Shown one piece after another: positions 25,825-35,378 of a DNA stretch of 64,000 bases. The position numbers and the translations under genes are program-made. The stretch lies in NCBI GenBank assembly GCA_021787845.1, contig JAJYLH010000006.1, positions 62,001 through 126,000 of the forward strand. Direction: 5' to 3'. How positions within the stretch are numbered: position 1 is the first letter of the stretch; each line of letters starts with the position of its first letter. The stretch comes from Myxococcales bacterium. Lineage in GTDB: Bacteria > Myxococcota > Myxococcia > Myxococcales > JAJYLH01. A model generated the notes under the pieces. It was given only the letters and a program-made list of their open reading frames with translations, was not told the origin of the DNA and ran no database searches.

Positions 25825-27543
25825 TCATTTCGTCCCCGCCGGTCGCGGCGCGCGGGCCGGATACTCGGCCGGCGCCAACCCTTCCAGCACCACGCCGGTG
25901 TCCGGCAGCGCTTCCAAGCTCTTGCCACCGAGAGGTGCGCTCTTCGCCGCCAAGACCCCAAATGCCTCGGCAGCGCTCTCGAAGAGCCACTGCCCGCCCA
26001 GGGCCTTCGACAGCCGGGTCACCCAGGCCCACGCCGGCATCGAGTCGAACCGCTGCGGTATCGCCTGGCGGAAGCGCTGCAGCCGGCCGTAATAGTTGAG
26101 GAAGGTGCCCTCCTGCTCCAGGTGGGTCGACAGCGGCAAGAGGTGCGTCGCCGCTTCGGTGATCGGCGTGTGCTGTACACCGAGGACGACCAGCGTCTTG
26201 AGCGCCTGCGCCATCGCTTGGCCGCGTGCGCTCAGATCGCCCGTCATTTCCGCGCCGAACATCACGAGGTGTTGGGCGTGGTTCTTGGGGTCGTCCGCGT
26301 CGATGAGCTCGAGGCCGAGCGCCTTCGCCACCAGATCGAGCCCCGGTGCGTTGGGATTCTTGTCCGTGCGGATGAGAAAATCGTCGCCGCTACCCGGCGG
26401 CCGTCCCGTCGAGTAGATGCGCTTCTGCCCCAGGACATCCCGGGCGAAGACCGCGGCGGCCAGCATCTCCTCCGTGGTCAGGGTCTTCGAAATCAACACC
26501 GCCAGCTCGGAGCTCCCCACGAGAGGCTTGAGCGCTTCCGCTGTGCTCTGAACCGCCGCCTCGTCGCTCAGGAACCGGGCCGCATCACCGCGCCCGATTC
26601 GCGCCGTCTCCACGCGCCCGTCCATCGCGCGGTGGTACGAGACGCGGCCGTCGTCGCACAGCCAGACGTCGTTGACCTCCTCGTTGCGCTTGGGGAGGTA
26701 GCGGTAGACCTCGTCGGCGCGCACGTCCGCTCCCACGTTGCACCCGTTCGCGCAGGCGTCGCAGACGGTCCGCTCGTTCTCGAGGTACCAAACGCGGCTC
26801 GTGAACCGGAAGTCGCGGTTCAGGAGCGCTCCTACCGGGCAGATATCCACCGTGTTCCCGGAGTACTTCGAGTCGAGCTGCCCACCAGGAACGGTGTCGA
26901 TCTCCGAGTGGTCGCCGCGGCCGACCATGGCGATTTGCGGCTCCTTCGCGATCTCGTTCATGAACCTCACGCAGCGGGTGCAGAGGATGCAGCGCTCGCC
27001 GTCGTAGACCACGAGGGGGCCGAAGATCTTCCGCTTCGGCTTGTTGACCTTGTAGGTCGCGATGCGCGAGGGCTTGGCGTCGTAGCCGACGTAGTAATCC
27101 TGCAGCTTGCACTCGCCGGACTGGTCGCAGATGGCGCAATCGACCGGGTGATTGACGAGGTGGAACTCCTCCGAGGCGCGCTGGGCGTCCTTCACGAGGT
27201 CGGTCTTCGTGAAGATCTGCAAGCCTTCCTTGACCCGAATCTGGCAGCCGGCGACCAGGCGGCCGCGGGCGTCGCTCGTCTCGACCAGGCACATCCGGCA
27301 TTGCCCGGCGATGGAGAGCTTCGGGTGGTAGCAGAAGTACGGGATGGCGACGTTCACCTGTCGCGCCGCCTCGATGAGGTTGACGCCCTGGGGGACGACG
27401 GCGTGCTTCCCATCGACGACGACGTTGACGAACCCTTCCGGCGCGGGCGCAATGGTCGTCGCCGAGGTCGAAGGCCCAGCGGGAGCGGCAGCGGTCGACG
27501 GCGGCGGTGCCGGAGAGGCGGTTGCGGTGTTGGGCTCGGCCAT
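25825..27543 (-). CDS. nuoG: NADH-quinone oxidoreductase subunit G
   Basis: 572 residues, shorter than the about 800-900 of enterobacterial NuoG but common for compact versions. A proline/alanine-rich start of 35 residues precedes a [2Fe-2S] ferredoxin domain (CYHPKLSIAGQCRMC), the His/Cys cluster region HPVDCAICDQSGEC, a 4Fe-4S pair (CILCTRC) and CDACANGCNV of the molybdopterin-oxidoreductase-like domain. It passes electrons from NuoEF towards NuoI. NuoE and NuoF are not encoded beside it. 27 bases separate it from nuoD. Confidence 0.94.
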   Translation of the reverse strand: MAEPNTATASPAPPPSTAAAPAGPSTSATTIAPAPEGFVNVVVDGKHAVVPQGVNLIEAARQVNVAIPYFCYHPKLSIAGQCRMCLVETSDARGRLVAGCQIRVKEGLQIFTKTDLVKDAQRASEEFHLVNHPVDCAICDQSGECKLQDYYVGYDAKPSRIATYKVNKPKRKIFGPLVVYDGERCILCTRCVRFMNEIAKEPQIAMVGRGDHSEIDTVPGGQLDSKYSGNTVDICPVGALLNRDFRFTSRVWYLENERTVCDACANGCNVGADVRADEVYRYLPKRNEEVNDVWLCDDGRVSYHRAMDGRVETARIGRGDAARFLSDEAAVQSTAEALKPLVGSSELAVLISKTLTTEEMLAAAVFARDVLGQKRIYSTGRPPGSGDDFLIRTDKNPNAPGLDLVAKALGLELIDADDPKNHAQHLVMFGAEMTGDLSARGQAMAQALKTLVVLGVQHTPITEAATHLLPLSTHLEQEGTFLNYYGRLQRFRQAIPQRFDSMPAWAWVTRLSKALGGQWLFESAAEAFGVLAAKSAPLGGKSLEALPDTGVVLEGLAPAEYPARAPRPAGTK

Positions 27544-27570
27544 CTTTTCAGGCGCTCTCTCGTGCGACGG

Positions 27571-28809
27571 CTACTGCTCGACCTCGCCGCCGATCATGTT
27601 GATGGAGTCGAACGTGGGGATGAGGTCGGCCAGCATGTGCCCTTGGACGATGTGCCCGAGCGCGCTCAGGAGGGGGAACCCGGGCGCGCGCACGTGGACC
27701 CGGTAGGGCTTGCCCTGGCCGTTGGAGACGATGTAGAAGCCGAGCTCTCCGTTACCGCCCTCGGTGTACTGGTACGCTTCCCCTGGCGGAATCTGCGGGC
27801 CCTGCATGATGAGCTTGAAGTGCGCCATCACGCCCTCGATCGAGCCGTAGACCTGCGCCTTGGGCGGCAAGGCGATGCGCCAGTCGTCGACGATCACCGG
27901 CCCGTCGGGAAGCTGGTCGAGCGCCTGGAGGATGATCCGCTCGCTCTGCCGCAGCTCCTCCACCCGCAAGAGGAAGCGGTCGTAGTTGTCGCCGCGGGTA
28001 CCGAGCGGCACAGTGAAATCGAACCGGTCGTAGACCAGGTACGGGTGCGCCTTTCGCACGTCGTAATCGACCCCGGTCGCCCGCAGGCACGGTCCGGTGA
28101 AGCCGAAGTCGAGCGCGTCCTCCCGGGTGATGACGCCGGTGCCCCGGGTGCGGTCGATGAAGATGCGGTTCTTCGAGAGGAGCTTGTCCATCTCCTCCCG
28201 CAGCTCCGCCACCTTGACGAGCGTCCCCTTGAGCTTGTCGGTCCAGCCCGGCGGCAGGTCGTTCGCGACCCCGCCGATGCGGGTGTAGGCCGTCGTCACC
28301 CGGGCGCCGCACAGCTCGGTGATGCGGTCGTACAGCAGCTCCCGGGCCTCCATCCCGTAGAGGAACGGCGCGAACCCGCCGAGCTCCAGGCTCATCGCGC
28401 CGAGCATGGTCAGGTGGTCGGCCATCCGGCTGACCTCGCCCGCGATGACCCGGATGTACTGCGACCGCTCGGGGTCCTGGATGCCGAGGAGCTTCTCGAC
28501 CGCCATCGCCCAGCCGACGTTGTTCAGGAGGGGCGAGACGTAGTTCAGCCGGTCGGTGTAGGGCAGCACCTGGGCCCAGGTCGCGTTCTCGCACGACTTC
28601 TCGAAACCGCGGTGGAGGTAGCCGATTTCGACGTCGGCCTTCTGGATGATCTCGCCGTCGAGCTCCGCCACGATGCGCACGGTCCCGTGGGTCGCCGGGT
28701 GCGAGGGCCCGAGGTTGATGGTCATCGGCTCGGTCGGCAGCTCCTGCTCGACGCTGAGCGCGTCCTGCTCGGCAGGGGCGCTTTCGCTGGCCATCGTTTG
28801 CTCGAGCAT
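27571..28809 (-). CDS. nuoD: NADH-quinone oxidoreductase subunit D
   Basis: 412 residues from ATG at 28809, with AAGGA upstream; a GTG at 28851 would add 14 residues. The 49-kDa subunit signatures LGPSHPATHGTVR, YLHRGFEK and the C-terminal RVHVRAPGF are present. With NuoB it lines the quinone-binding site. Upstream nuoC ends close by, so the two are probably co-translated. Confidence 0.96.
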   Translation of the reverse strand: MLEQTMASESAPAEQDALSVEQELPTEPMTINLGPSHPATHGTVRIVAELDGEIIQKADVEIGYLHRGFEKSCENATWAQVLPYTDRLNYVSPLLNNVGWAMAVEKLLGIQDPERSQYIRVIAGEVSRMADHLTMLGAMSLELGGFAPFLYGMEARELLYDRITELCGARVTTAYTRIGGVANDLPPGWTDKLKGTLVKVAELREEMDKLLSKNRIFIDRTRGTGVITREDALDFGFTGPCLRATGVDYDVRKAHPYLVYDRFDFTVPLGTRGDNYDRFLLRVEELRQSERIILQALDQLPDGPVIVDDWRIALPPKAQVYGSIEGVMAHFKLIMQGPQIPPGEAYQYTEGGNGELGFYIVSNGQGKPYRVHVRAPGFPLLSALGHIVQGHMLADLIPTFDSINMIGGEVEQ

Positions 28810-28851
28810 CGGGTCCGTCCTTCGCGAGCGCGGCGCCGAAACGGGCGGCAC

Positions 28852-29469
28852 CTAGTCGTAGTCGTCCGCCTTCACGTTGGGCCGCGCGCCCGGTCGCTGG
28901 GACATCGGCGCGTGCAAGCTGCTCGGCCCCGGTCCCGGTCCCCGGATGAGGTCCTGCACCCTTCGCTCCGGCGTCAGCGGCTGGCGCAGGTGGATGGGGT
29001 AGTCCTTGCGCAGCGCGTGGCCCTTGAATTCCTCGTAGGTGAGGATGCGGCGCAGGTCCGGATGCCCCTCGAACCGGACGCCGAAGAAGTCCCACACCAG
29101 CCGCTCCCACCAGTTCGCGGTGCGAAAGACGCCGGTGATCGACGGCACGACGATCTCCTCCGCGCCGCCGCAGCGGACTTTCAAGGACAGCCGCTCGCGG
29201 GTGGTGACCGAGGCGAAGTGATAGACCACCTCGAACCGCTCCGGGTCGTCGAGCGCCAGCCGCTTCTGCGGGTCGAACTCCAGGTAGTCGACGCACGTCA
29301 GGTCGGCGAGGAGCTTCATCTCCAGCGCCGGGTCGTTCTTGAGGAAGCTCGCCATCGCCTGGATGCGCGCGCCGTCGACCCGGGCCCACTCGTCGCCGTG
29401 GGAAGAGCCGGTCGCCTTCACCGCGTCGCCGAAATTCTGAACAAAGAGGTCGAGCGCTCGTTGGCTCAT
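28852..29469 (-). CDS. nuoC: NADH-quinone oxidoreductase subunit C
   Basis: 205 residues. The 30-kDa subunit motif ERLVWDFFGVRFEGHPDLRR followed by ILTYEEFKGHALRKDYPI is clear. The peripheral arm subunit lacks cofactors. A separate protein, not fused to NuoD. GAGGG lies 6 bases before the ATG. A REP-like palindrome sits between nuoB and this gene. Confidence 0.95.
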   Translation of the reverse strand: MSQRALDLFVQNFGDAVKATGSSHGDEWARVDGARIQAMASFLKNDPALEMKLLADLTCVDYLEFDPQKRLALDDPERFEVVYHFASVTTRERLSLKVRCGGAEEIVVPSITGVFRTANWWERLVWDFFGVRFEGHPDLRRILTYEEFKGHALRKDYPIHLRQPLTPERRVQDLIRGPGPGPSSLHAPMSQRPGARPNVKADDYD

Positions 29470-29517
29470 GGGAGACCCTCATTCCTATCCAAACAACTCT
29501 TGCCAGAGAGTGAAAAA

Positions 29518-29597
29518 CCGCTCGTCCCGAGCGCCGTCGAAGGGCGGGCGGTTCTTCGCACGCGCGCTCGTCCCTCGACTGCGCTCGGGATGAGCGG
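29518..29597. repeat. REP-like dispersed palindrome between nuoB and nuoC
   Basis: Imperfect inverted repeat: left arm CCGCTCGTCCCGAGCGCCG from 29519, right arm ending CTGCGCTCGGGATGAGCGG at 29597. Same family as at 25617 and 34989. It could form a strong hairpin in the nuo transcript. Confidence 0.8.
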
Positions 29598-29639
29598 TAG
29601 TTCCAGGGAGAAGCGGCGCAGCGACAGCAATCGGCGTCC

Positions 29640-30206
29640 CTAGCGGCGGAAGAGGCGGAAGAGCGGGTTCTTCTTGGGGCCTTTTTCGGCGAACGGGTCG
29701 TGCTCCTCGCGCCGGATCTTGCTCTGCAACAGGCGGATGCCGTCGAGGACCTGCTCCGGTCTCGGAGGGCAGCCCGGGACGTAGACGTCCACCGGAATCA
29801 CCTGGTCGACGCCGGGCACCACCGCGTAGTTGTCGTAAAAGCCGCCGGTCGAGGCGCAGACGCCGAAGGCCATCACCCACTTGGGCTCGGCCATCGACTC
29901 GTACACCCGGCACACCACCGGCGCCTGCTTGTTGTTGATGGTGCCGACGATCATCATCAGGTCGGCCTGACGGGGCGAGAAGCGGGGGAACTCGGCGCCG
30001 AAGCGGGCGATGTCGTAGCGCGCCGAGGCGACGGACATGTACTCCATCCCGCAGCAGGCGGTGACGAAGGGGTAGGAAAAGAGGCTCCACGCCCGCGCCC
30101 AGCCGAGGCCCTGGTTCAAGGCCGACTGGAAGAAGCCCTCGGCCTCGGTCAGGCGGGTGACGACCGCGGGAATCAGGTCGGTGTCGTTGGACTGGATCGT
30201 GGCCAT
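29640..30206 (-). CDS. nuoB: NADH-quinone oxidoreductase subunit B
   Basis: 188 residues. The cluster N2 ligands are visible: adjacent cysteines in TACCGMEYM, CASTGG and VPGCPPRPE. N2 is the terminal iron-sulfur cluster that reduces quinone. GGAG precedes the ATG, and nuoA ends 18 bases upstream. The C-terminal tail is basic. Confidence 0.96.
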   Translation of the reverse strand: MATIQSNDTDLIPAVVTRLTEAEGFFQSALNQGLGWARAWSLFSYPFVTACCGMEYMSVASARYDIARFGAEFPRFSPRQADLMMIVGTINNKQAPVVCRVYESMAEPKWVMAFGVCASTGGFYDNYAVVPGVDQVIPVDVYVPGCPPRPEQVLDGIRLLQSKIRREEHDPFAEKGPKKNPLFRLFRR

Positions 30207-30224
30207 CCGCTCTCCGCTAGCGCT

Positions 30225-30596
30225 CTAGACCCAGGTGAGCGCTCCCTTTCTCCAGACGTAGATGAGCCCCACGATCAGGGTCGAGATGAAGATGCCCATG
30301 CTGATCATGGCGGCCCAGCCGAGCGATTTGAGGAGCACCGCCCAGGGGTAGATGAAGACCGCCTCGATGTCGAAGACGATGAACAAGAGCGCCACCATGT
30401 AGTACTTGACGCTGAACCGCTCACGAGCGCTGCCGATGGGCGAGGAGCCGGCCTCGAAGGGGCTCGCCTTGACCGCGTTGGGGTCGCGGGGCCCGAAGAT
30501 GCGGGTCATCGCCACCATCGCCAGGCTCAAGCCGACGCCGACGACGAAGAGCAGGGCGAGCGGAAGGTAGTCGGCCAGGGTGATCGGCTGCGGCAT
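30225..30596 (-). CDS. nuoA: NADH-quinone oxidoreductase subunit A
   Basis: 123 residues from ATG at 30596, preceded by GGGAGG at 7 bases. Three membrane helices and the conserved SPFEAG and VALLFIVFDIEAVFIYPW segments define NuoA. First gene of the nuo transcript. Its upstream region (30597-30780) contains a CCGATCGGTC palindrome rather than an obvious consensus promoter. Confidence 0.95.
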   Translation of the reverse strand: MPQPITLADYLPLALLFVVGVGLSLAMVAMTRIFGPRDPNAVKASPFEAGSSPIGSARERFSVKYYMVALLFIVFDIEAVFIYPWAVLLKSLGWAAMISMGIFISTLIVGLIYVWRKGALTWV

Positions 30597-30713
30597 CGCC
30601 AAGCCTCCCGGCCCGGCCCTGAGGCGCCGGACCGTTCGAAAGGCGGCGGAGACTAAGTGCTATCGCGCGCGCGCGTCAACGGCTAAGTGGGGGCGCCGAC
30701 CGCACCGCCTGGC

Positions 30714-30765
30714 GGATCCGACCGATCGGTCCGATCCAACCGATCGGTCTGATCCACCGCGGAAT
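30714..30765. repeat. CCGATCGGTC-family palindrome, copy 1
   Basis: Two copies of CCGATCGGTC within near-palindromic sequence flanked by GGATCC and GATCC, between the msrA stop and the nuoA start. Related copies lie at 39279 and 42589. Confidence 0.8.
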
Positions 30766-30780
30766 ACCCTGCCCTTCGGG

Positions 30781-31434
30781 TCACGCCACCCGGTTGCCCA
30801 CCGGGCAGGCGACACCGGTGCCGCCGAGCCCGCAGTAGCCGTCCGGGTTCTTCGAGAGGTACTGCTGGTGGTAGGTCTCGGCGAAGTAGAACGGCCCCGC
30901 GTCGGCGATCTCGGTCGTGACGTCCCCGAAGCCGGCGGCGCGCAGCTTCGCCTGGTACGCCTCGCGCGAGGCGAGCGCCGCCGCTTTCTGCGCGCCCGAC
31001 GCGGTGTAGACAGCGCTGCGGTACTGGGTGCCGACGTCGTTTCCCTGCCGCATCCCTTGCGTCGGGTCGTGGCTCTCCCAGAACACCCGCAGGAGGTCGT
31101 CGTACGAAATCCGCGCCGGGTCGAACGCGACCCGCACCGCCTCCGCATGCCCGGTCAGACCACTGCAGACCTCCTCGTAGGTGGGATGGGGCGTGAAGCC
31201 GCCCGAATAACCGACCGCGGTGGAGACGACCCCCGGCAACGTCCAGAACGCCCGCTCGGCGCCCCAGAAGCAACCGAGCGCCAAAATCGCCACCTCGGTC
31301 CCCGGTGGGTCGCGGTCGAGCGGCGTGCCGAAGACGTGATGCGGCTCGGTTAGCGGCAGCGCAGCCGCCCGGCCCGGCAGTGCCTGCTCGCGCGCCGGCA
31401 GCCTTCCCTTGTCCCCAACCAATCCCGCACCCAT
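30781..31434 (-). CDS. msrA: Peptide-methionine (S)-S-oxide reductase
   Basis: 217 residues from ATG at 31434, GGAGG 5 bases upstream. Catalytic [11 protein letters not shown], followed by [19 protein letters not shown] and the C-terminal [12 protein letters not shown], whose cysteines may resolve the disulfide. It repairs oxidised methionine in proteins using thioredoxin. No signal peptide, so cytosolic. The 45-residue lead before the catalytic core is usual for the long MsrA form. Divergent from panB. Confidence 0.95.
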   Translation of the reverse strand: MGAGLVGDKGRLPAREQALPGRAAALPLTEPHHVFGTPLDRDPPGTEVAILALGCFWGAERAFWTLPGVVSTAVGYSGGFTPHPTYEEVCSGLTGHAEAVRVAFDPARISYDDLLRVFWESHDPTQGMRQGNDVGTQYRSAVYTASGAQKAAALASREAYQAKLRAAGFGDVTTEIADAGPFYFAETYHQQYLSKNPDGYCGLGGTGVACPVGNRVA

Positions 31435-31633
31435 GAAAGCCTCCACGGCGGAGAATAGGGGCACGCGGAGCGCGTCGGCCGGCCCGCGGGGTCCAAGCGG
31501 GGCTTCGCAATCACCAAGCGCCTCTGCTACCTTGTTCGTGCCCGCGGCGGGCCTAGAGGCGCGCAGCCGTTTGCGCGCGACCTCACCCAAGGTTCGTCGG
31601 CGGGCGGACAACCCGAGTCTTCGGAGGTTAACC

Positions 31634-32524
31634 ATGAAGAAGGTAACCATCCACGCGCTCCGCCAGATGAAAGCCCAGGGTGAGCGCATCACGATGCTCA
31701 CCGCGTACGACGCGACGTTCGCTCGCCTGTTCGACGAGGCGGGCGTCGACGTGCTGCTCGTCGGCGACTCGGTCGGGATGGTGGTGCAGGGCCACGACTC
31801 GACGCTGCCGGTGACGGTCGACGACATCGTCTACCACTGCCGAGCTGTCCAGCGGGGCACCCGCAGGGCGCACCTCGTCGGCGACCTGCCCTTCATGAGC
31901 TACCAGGCGTCGGTCGACGAGGCGGTGAAGAACGCCGGCCGGCTGGTGGCGGAGGGCGGCGCCGAGAGCGTCAAGCTCGAAGGCGGCGCCGACTTCACGA
32001 ACGTCGTCTCCCGCATCGTCCGCGCCGGCATCCCGGTGATGGGCCACATCGGCCTGACCCCGCAGAGCGTCCACAAGATGGGCGGCTACATCGTGCAGGG
32101 CAAGGACGAGGAGAAGGCGCGGCAGCTTCTCGCCGACGCGCTCGCGCTCGAGGCCGCGGGCGCCTACGCCCTGGTTCTCGAAGGCATCCCGACCGAGCTC
32201 GCGAGCGAAATCACCCGCCGGCTTTCGATTCCGACCATCGGCATCGGCGCCGGCGTCCACTGCGACGGCCAGGTGCTCGTCTGCTACGACCTGCTCGGCT
32301 TCAACCGCGACTTCGCGCCGAAATTCGTGAAGAAGTACGTCGACGGCGCGAGCGTCATCGGCGGCGCGGCGAAGCAGTACATCGACGAGGTGCGCCAGAG
32401 CGCGTTCCCCGGCGACGAGCACTCGTTCCACTCGAAGGCGCTCCGGCTCTACCCGACACCGGTGCCGGAGGGCTCGACCGAGGACGACGAGTCGCTCTCC
32501 CGCATCTACGCCGCGCCGGTCTAG
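31634..32524 (+). CDS. panB: 3-methyl-2-oxobutanoate hydroxymethyltransferase
   Basis: 296 residues. TIM-barrel PanB signatures: [54 protein letters not shown] and GIGAG. It transfers a hydroxymethyl group from methylenetetrahydrofolate to ketoisovalerate, the first committed pantothenate step. GGAGG lies 6 bases before the ATG. panC follows after 4 bases; panD and ketopantoate reductase are not in the window. Confidence 0.97.
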   Translation: MKKVTIHALRQMKAQGERITMLTAYDATFARLFDEAGVDVLLVGDSVGMVVQGHDSTLPVTVDDIVYHCRAVQRGTRRAHLVGDLPFMSYQASVDEAVKNAGRLVAEGGAESVKLEGGADFTNVVSRIVRAGIPVMGHIGLTPQSVHKMGGYIVQGKDEEKARQLLADALALEAAGAYALVLEGIPTELASEITRRLSIPTIGIGAGVHCDGQVLVCYDLLGFNRDFAPKFVKKYVDGASVIGGAAKQYIDEVRQSAFPGDEHSFHSKALRLYPTPVPEGSTEDDESLSRIYAAPV

Positions 32525-32528
32525 GGCG

Positions 32529-33368
32529 ATGCGGGTGTTCGACGATCCGCGGGCGTTCCAGGCGGCCTGCCTGAATGCGCGCCGGACGGGCGACCTCGGC
32601 TTCGTGCCGACGATGGGGTTTCTCCACCAGGGGCACGAGAGCCTGCTGCGCCTGGCGGCGGGCCACGCTTCGAGCGCGCTGTCGATCTTCGTCAACCCGA
32701 CGCAGTTCGGACCGAACGAGGACCTCGCCCGCTACCCGCGCGACCTTCCGGGCGACCTCGCCAAGGCCGAGCGCTGCGGCATCGACCTGGTCCTGGCGCC
32801 GAAGGAGGCAGAAGCGCTCTACCCCTCCGATTTCCAGACCTATGTCGAGCTGGGGCCCCTCGCGGCGACGCTGGAGGGCGCGCTGCGGCCGGGCCACTTC
32901 CGCGGGATGGCGACGGTGGTCCTGAAACTCTTGGCGCTCGCGCAACCGACGCACGCCTACTTCGGGCGCAAGGATTTCCAGCAGCTCGCCATCGTCCGGC
33001 GGATGGCGCGGGACTTCGACCTGCCGGTCGAGATCGTCGGCGCGCCGATCGTCCGCGAGCCGGACGGGCTCGCCCTGAGCTCACGCAACGTCTACCTCTC
33101 GCCCGACGAGCGAGCGCGGGCGCTCTGCCTCTGGCGCGGGCAGCAGGCGGCGCTCGCGGCCGTGCGCACGGGCGAACGCCGAGCGAAAGCGCTGGAGCTT
33201 GCCGCGCGGGTCGAGGTGGAGAAAGGCGCGGATCGCATCGATTACGTTGCCGTGCGAGATGCGGAATCGCTCCAGGAGATCGAGACCGCTACCCCTAGGC
33301 AGGCGGTGATCCTCTTTGCCGCCTTCGTCGGGAAGACCCGGCTCATCGACAACGGACTGCTCGAATAG
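32529..33368 (+). CDS. panC: Pantothenate synthetase
   Basis: 279 residues. ATP-binding motif FVPTMGFLHQGHESLL with the HxGH-type sequence, FVNPTQFGPNEDLARYPR, FGRKDFQQLAIVRRM and the KMSKS-like SSRNVYLS are all present. It joins pantoate and beta-alanine with ATP. Forms an operon with panB. Ends close to the convergent PBP4-like gene. Confidence 0.96.
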   Translation: MRVFDDPRAFQAACLNARRTGDLGFVPTMGFLHQGHESLLRLAAGHASSALSIFVNPTQFGPNEDLARYPRDLPGDLAKAERCGIDLVLAPKEAEALYPSDFQTYVELGPLAATLEGALRPGHFRGMATVVLKLLALAQPTHAYFGRKDFQQLAIVRRMARDFDLPVEIVGAPIVREPDGLALSSRNVYLSPDERARALCLWRGQQAALAAVRTGERRAKALELAARVEVEKGADRIDYVAVRDAESLQEIETATPRQAVILFAAFVGKTRLIDNGLLE

Positions 33369-33392
33369 GCGGGCGGACGGCCCCCGGGGCGC

Positions 33393-34862
33393 CTACCGAA
33401 TCGGCGCCGTCACCAGCGCGTCAGCGGCGCGATCGAAGAAGGCGTCGGCCGGCACGGTCGGATGGTCGAGGCCGTCGATCTGGATCGCGAAGACGAGCCG
33501 CGGATGCCGGTGATCGTTCGGCCGAACCGTGACGCCTGCCCAGGCGTGGACGCCGGTCATGCTCCCCGTCTTCGCGTGAACGCGCCCCCTCGCTTCACCC
33601 TTCGGCGTCCGGTGCGCGAGCGTCCCATCGACCCCCGAAATCGGCAGGCTCGCAAGGTAGGCGGCACCGTAGCTGCTTGCCAGCGACGCGCGCAGAACCT
33701 GGACCAGCGCCGCCGGCGTCGCGAGGTCGTACCGAGACAGGCCGCTGCCGTCCACCTGCACGACCTCGCGGCCGCTAACGCCCAGCTTCTGCGCCGCCCC
33801 GTGCATCGTCTCGCCCAGCGCGGCATAGCTCTCGGTGCCCGCCCGCATCTGCGTCAAGAAAAGCGCGAACCGCTCCGCGTAGAGGTTCAGCGACTCCTTG
33901 TTCGTCGCCTTCACGAGCTCCGAAAGCGGCGGGCTCTCCAAGGTGATGAGCGGCTGCGCTACCGCCAGAGAGCTGGGGGCCTGCGGACCGACAATCGGCG
34001 GCCGATGGACGACGTGTGCCCGCGTCAGCGCCCGATCGAGATAGGCGGCGAATAGCGCCCGCGGGTCGTCGACCGCGACCGGCACCTCCGTCTCGCGCGG
34101 GCACCCCCGCGCGGGCGTGCGCCACGTACACGCGATGCGCTCGCCTCCGAGCACGCGAAGGCAGTCGAGCGAGCTCTTCGTCGCCGACGGATCGAGCACC
34201 ACGTCGGCGACCATCGCGGCGATCGGCGGATCCCACGCGACCGTCGGCGGCGCGTCGCAGCCGTGCCCGGGTCGGCTCAGGCGGAGGTCGACCACGTTTT
34301 CGCGAAAGACGAACCGCGTCGGCGGCGCGCTGAAGTCTTCGGCGGCGTCGTCCCAGGCCCAGCCCGGCCCCAGCTCCGCGCGATCGTCCGCCGAAATGGC
34401 GAGCCGTACCGCTCCCGCCCAGGTCCGAATGCCGCGCGCGGCCAGCGCCTGCGCCACCCGGTCGCAGGTCGCCTCCGGCGCAGTCTCCGGCCACCGCCAC
34501 GAACCGAACGACGGATCGCCGGACGCCGCGATCACCAGGTCGCCGTCGAAGACGCCCCCCGAGACCGGTCCTGTGAGGCTAAACGCCGTTCGGAACCGGT
34601 AGTCCGGACCCAGCGCCGCGAGGATCGCCGAGGTCGTCAAGAGCTTCAGCGTCGACGCCGGAATCAACCGTTCGTGCGCCCGGTGGGCATAGACCACGCG
34701 CCCGGTCGCGGCGTCGACGACGAGCACTCCGATAGCGCTGCCGTCGTGCTCGGTCGCCCCCACCAGCCGGTCCAGCCGCTCATCGAGCGTCGCCCGCCGA
34801 GGGCGGAGAAAGACACAGCCGGCGGCGAGGAGGGCGATCGCGACGACGAGAAGACGACGCAT
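33393..34862 (-). CDS. dacB: D-alanyl-D-alanine carboxypeptidase/endopeptidase (PBP4 family), lipoprotein
   Basis: 489 residues from ATG at 34862 (an alternative ATG is at 34889). Signal with lipobox LLAAGC predicts a lipoprotein, unlike the usual soluble periplasmic DacB. Peptidase S13 motifs: serine nucleophile PASTLK, SLN in TNKESLNLYAE, and HAKTGSM. It trims or cleaves peptidoglycan crosslinks. The gene is convergent with panC. Confidence 0.9.
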   Translation of the reverse strand: MRRLLVVAIALLAAGCVFLRPRRATLDERLDRLVGATEHDGSAIGVLVVDAATGRVVYAHRAHERLIPASTLKLLTTSAILAALGPDYRFRTAFSLTGPVSGGVFDGDLVIAASGDPSFGSWRWPETAPEATCDRVAQALAARGIRTWAGAVRLAISADDRAELGPGWAWDDAAEDFSAPPTRFVFRENVVDLRLSRPGHGCDAPPTVAWDPPIAAMVADVVLDPSATKSSLDCLRVLGGERIACTWRTPARGCPRETEVPVAVDDPRALFAAYLDRALTRAHVVHRPPIVGPQAPSSLAVAQPLITLESPPLSELVKATNKESLNLYAERFALFLTQMRAGTESYAALGETMHGAAQKLGVSGREVVQVDGSGLSRYDLATPAALVQVLRASLASSYGAAYLASLPISGVDGTLAHRTPKGEARGRVHAKTGSMTGVHAWAGVTVRPNDHRHPRLVFAIQIDGLDHPTVPADAFFDRAADALVTAPIR

Positions 34863-35378
34863 CCGATGGCCGACCCGATTGTCGCGCATCCCCGCCGCCC
34901 ATCGAAGGTCGCACGCGAGAAGCGAACCGAACACCTCGGCCTGCATCCCACGCTGCTCCTGTCGACAGAATCTGTGCCCAAGCGAAGAACCGTTCATCCC
35001 GATCGTCGTCGGAGAGACGAGCGGTTCCTCGCGGCGGCGGCGCCCCTCGACTGCGCTCGGCACGAGCGGAAGCCGCCGATGCGGCCTGTCCTGGACCGCA
35101 ATGATTACACGCATAGAGTTGCCGTCCTTCGCTGTGCTCCGCACCGACGGATGCCCGCTTCGCCGCGACGGCCGACACCCAACGGCGCCGGGCGTCCGAA
35201 CGGGTTCTCGCCCAGAGGCTCGGCACCACCAGTCCTCAGCAGCGCGACGAGTCGAAGTCGGCGCGAAACCGGAGCCCGCCTCCAGCGGACGATGCCTCGG
35301 GCCGGTGGGCGACCGCCCGGCGCCGCCGAGGCAGCGCTTCGACTCCCTCGCCCTTCCGGCGCCGTCGGCCGGCGGCTC
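34863..35378. other. Intergenic region with REP-like palindrome
   Basis: 516 bases between divergent dacB and the GH1 gene. It contains a REP-like palindrome (listed separately at 34989). I see no credible gene in the rest; open frames through it are low-complexity extensions of the neighbours. Confidence 0.5.
34989..35069. repeat. REP-like dispersed palindrome
   Basis: Left arm CCGTTCATCCCGATCGTCGT at about 34990, right arm CCCTCGACTGCGCTCGGCAC to 35064 and GAGCGG. A diverged copy of the family seen at 25617 and 29518. Confidence 0.7.

Noticed and set aside
25819-29643. 1274-codon plus-strand frame
   Set aside because: Antisense to nuoG, nuoD and nuoC, all of which have clear family motifs.
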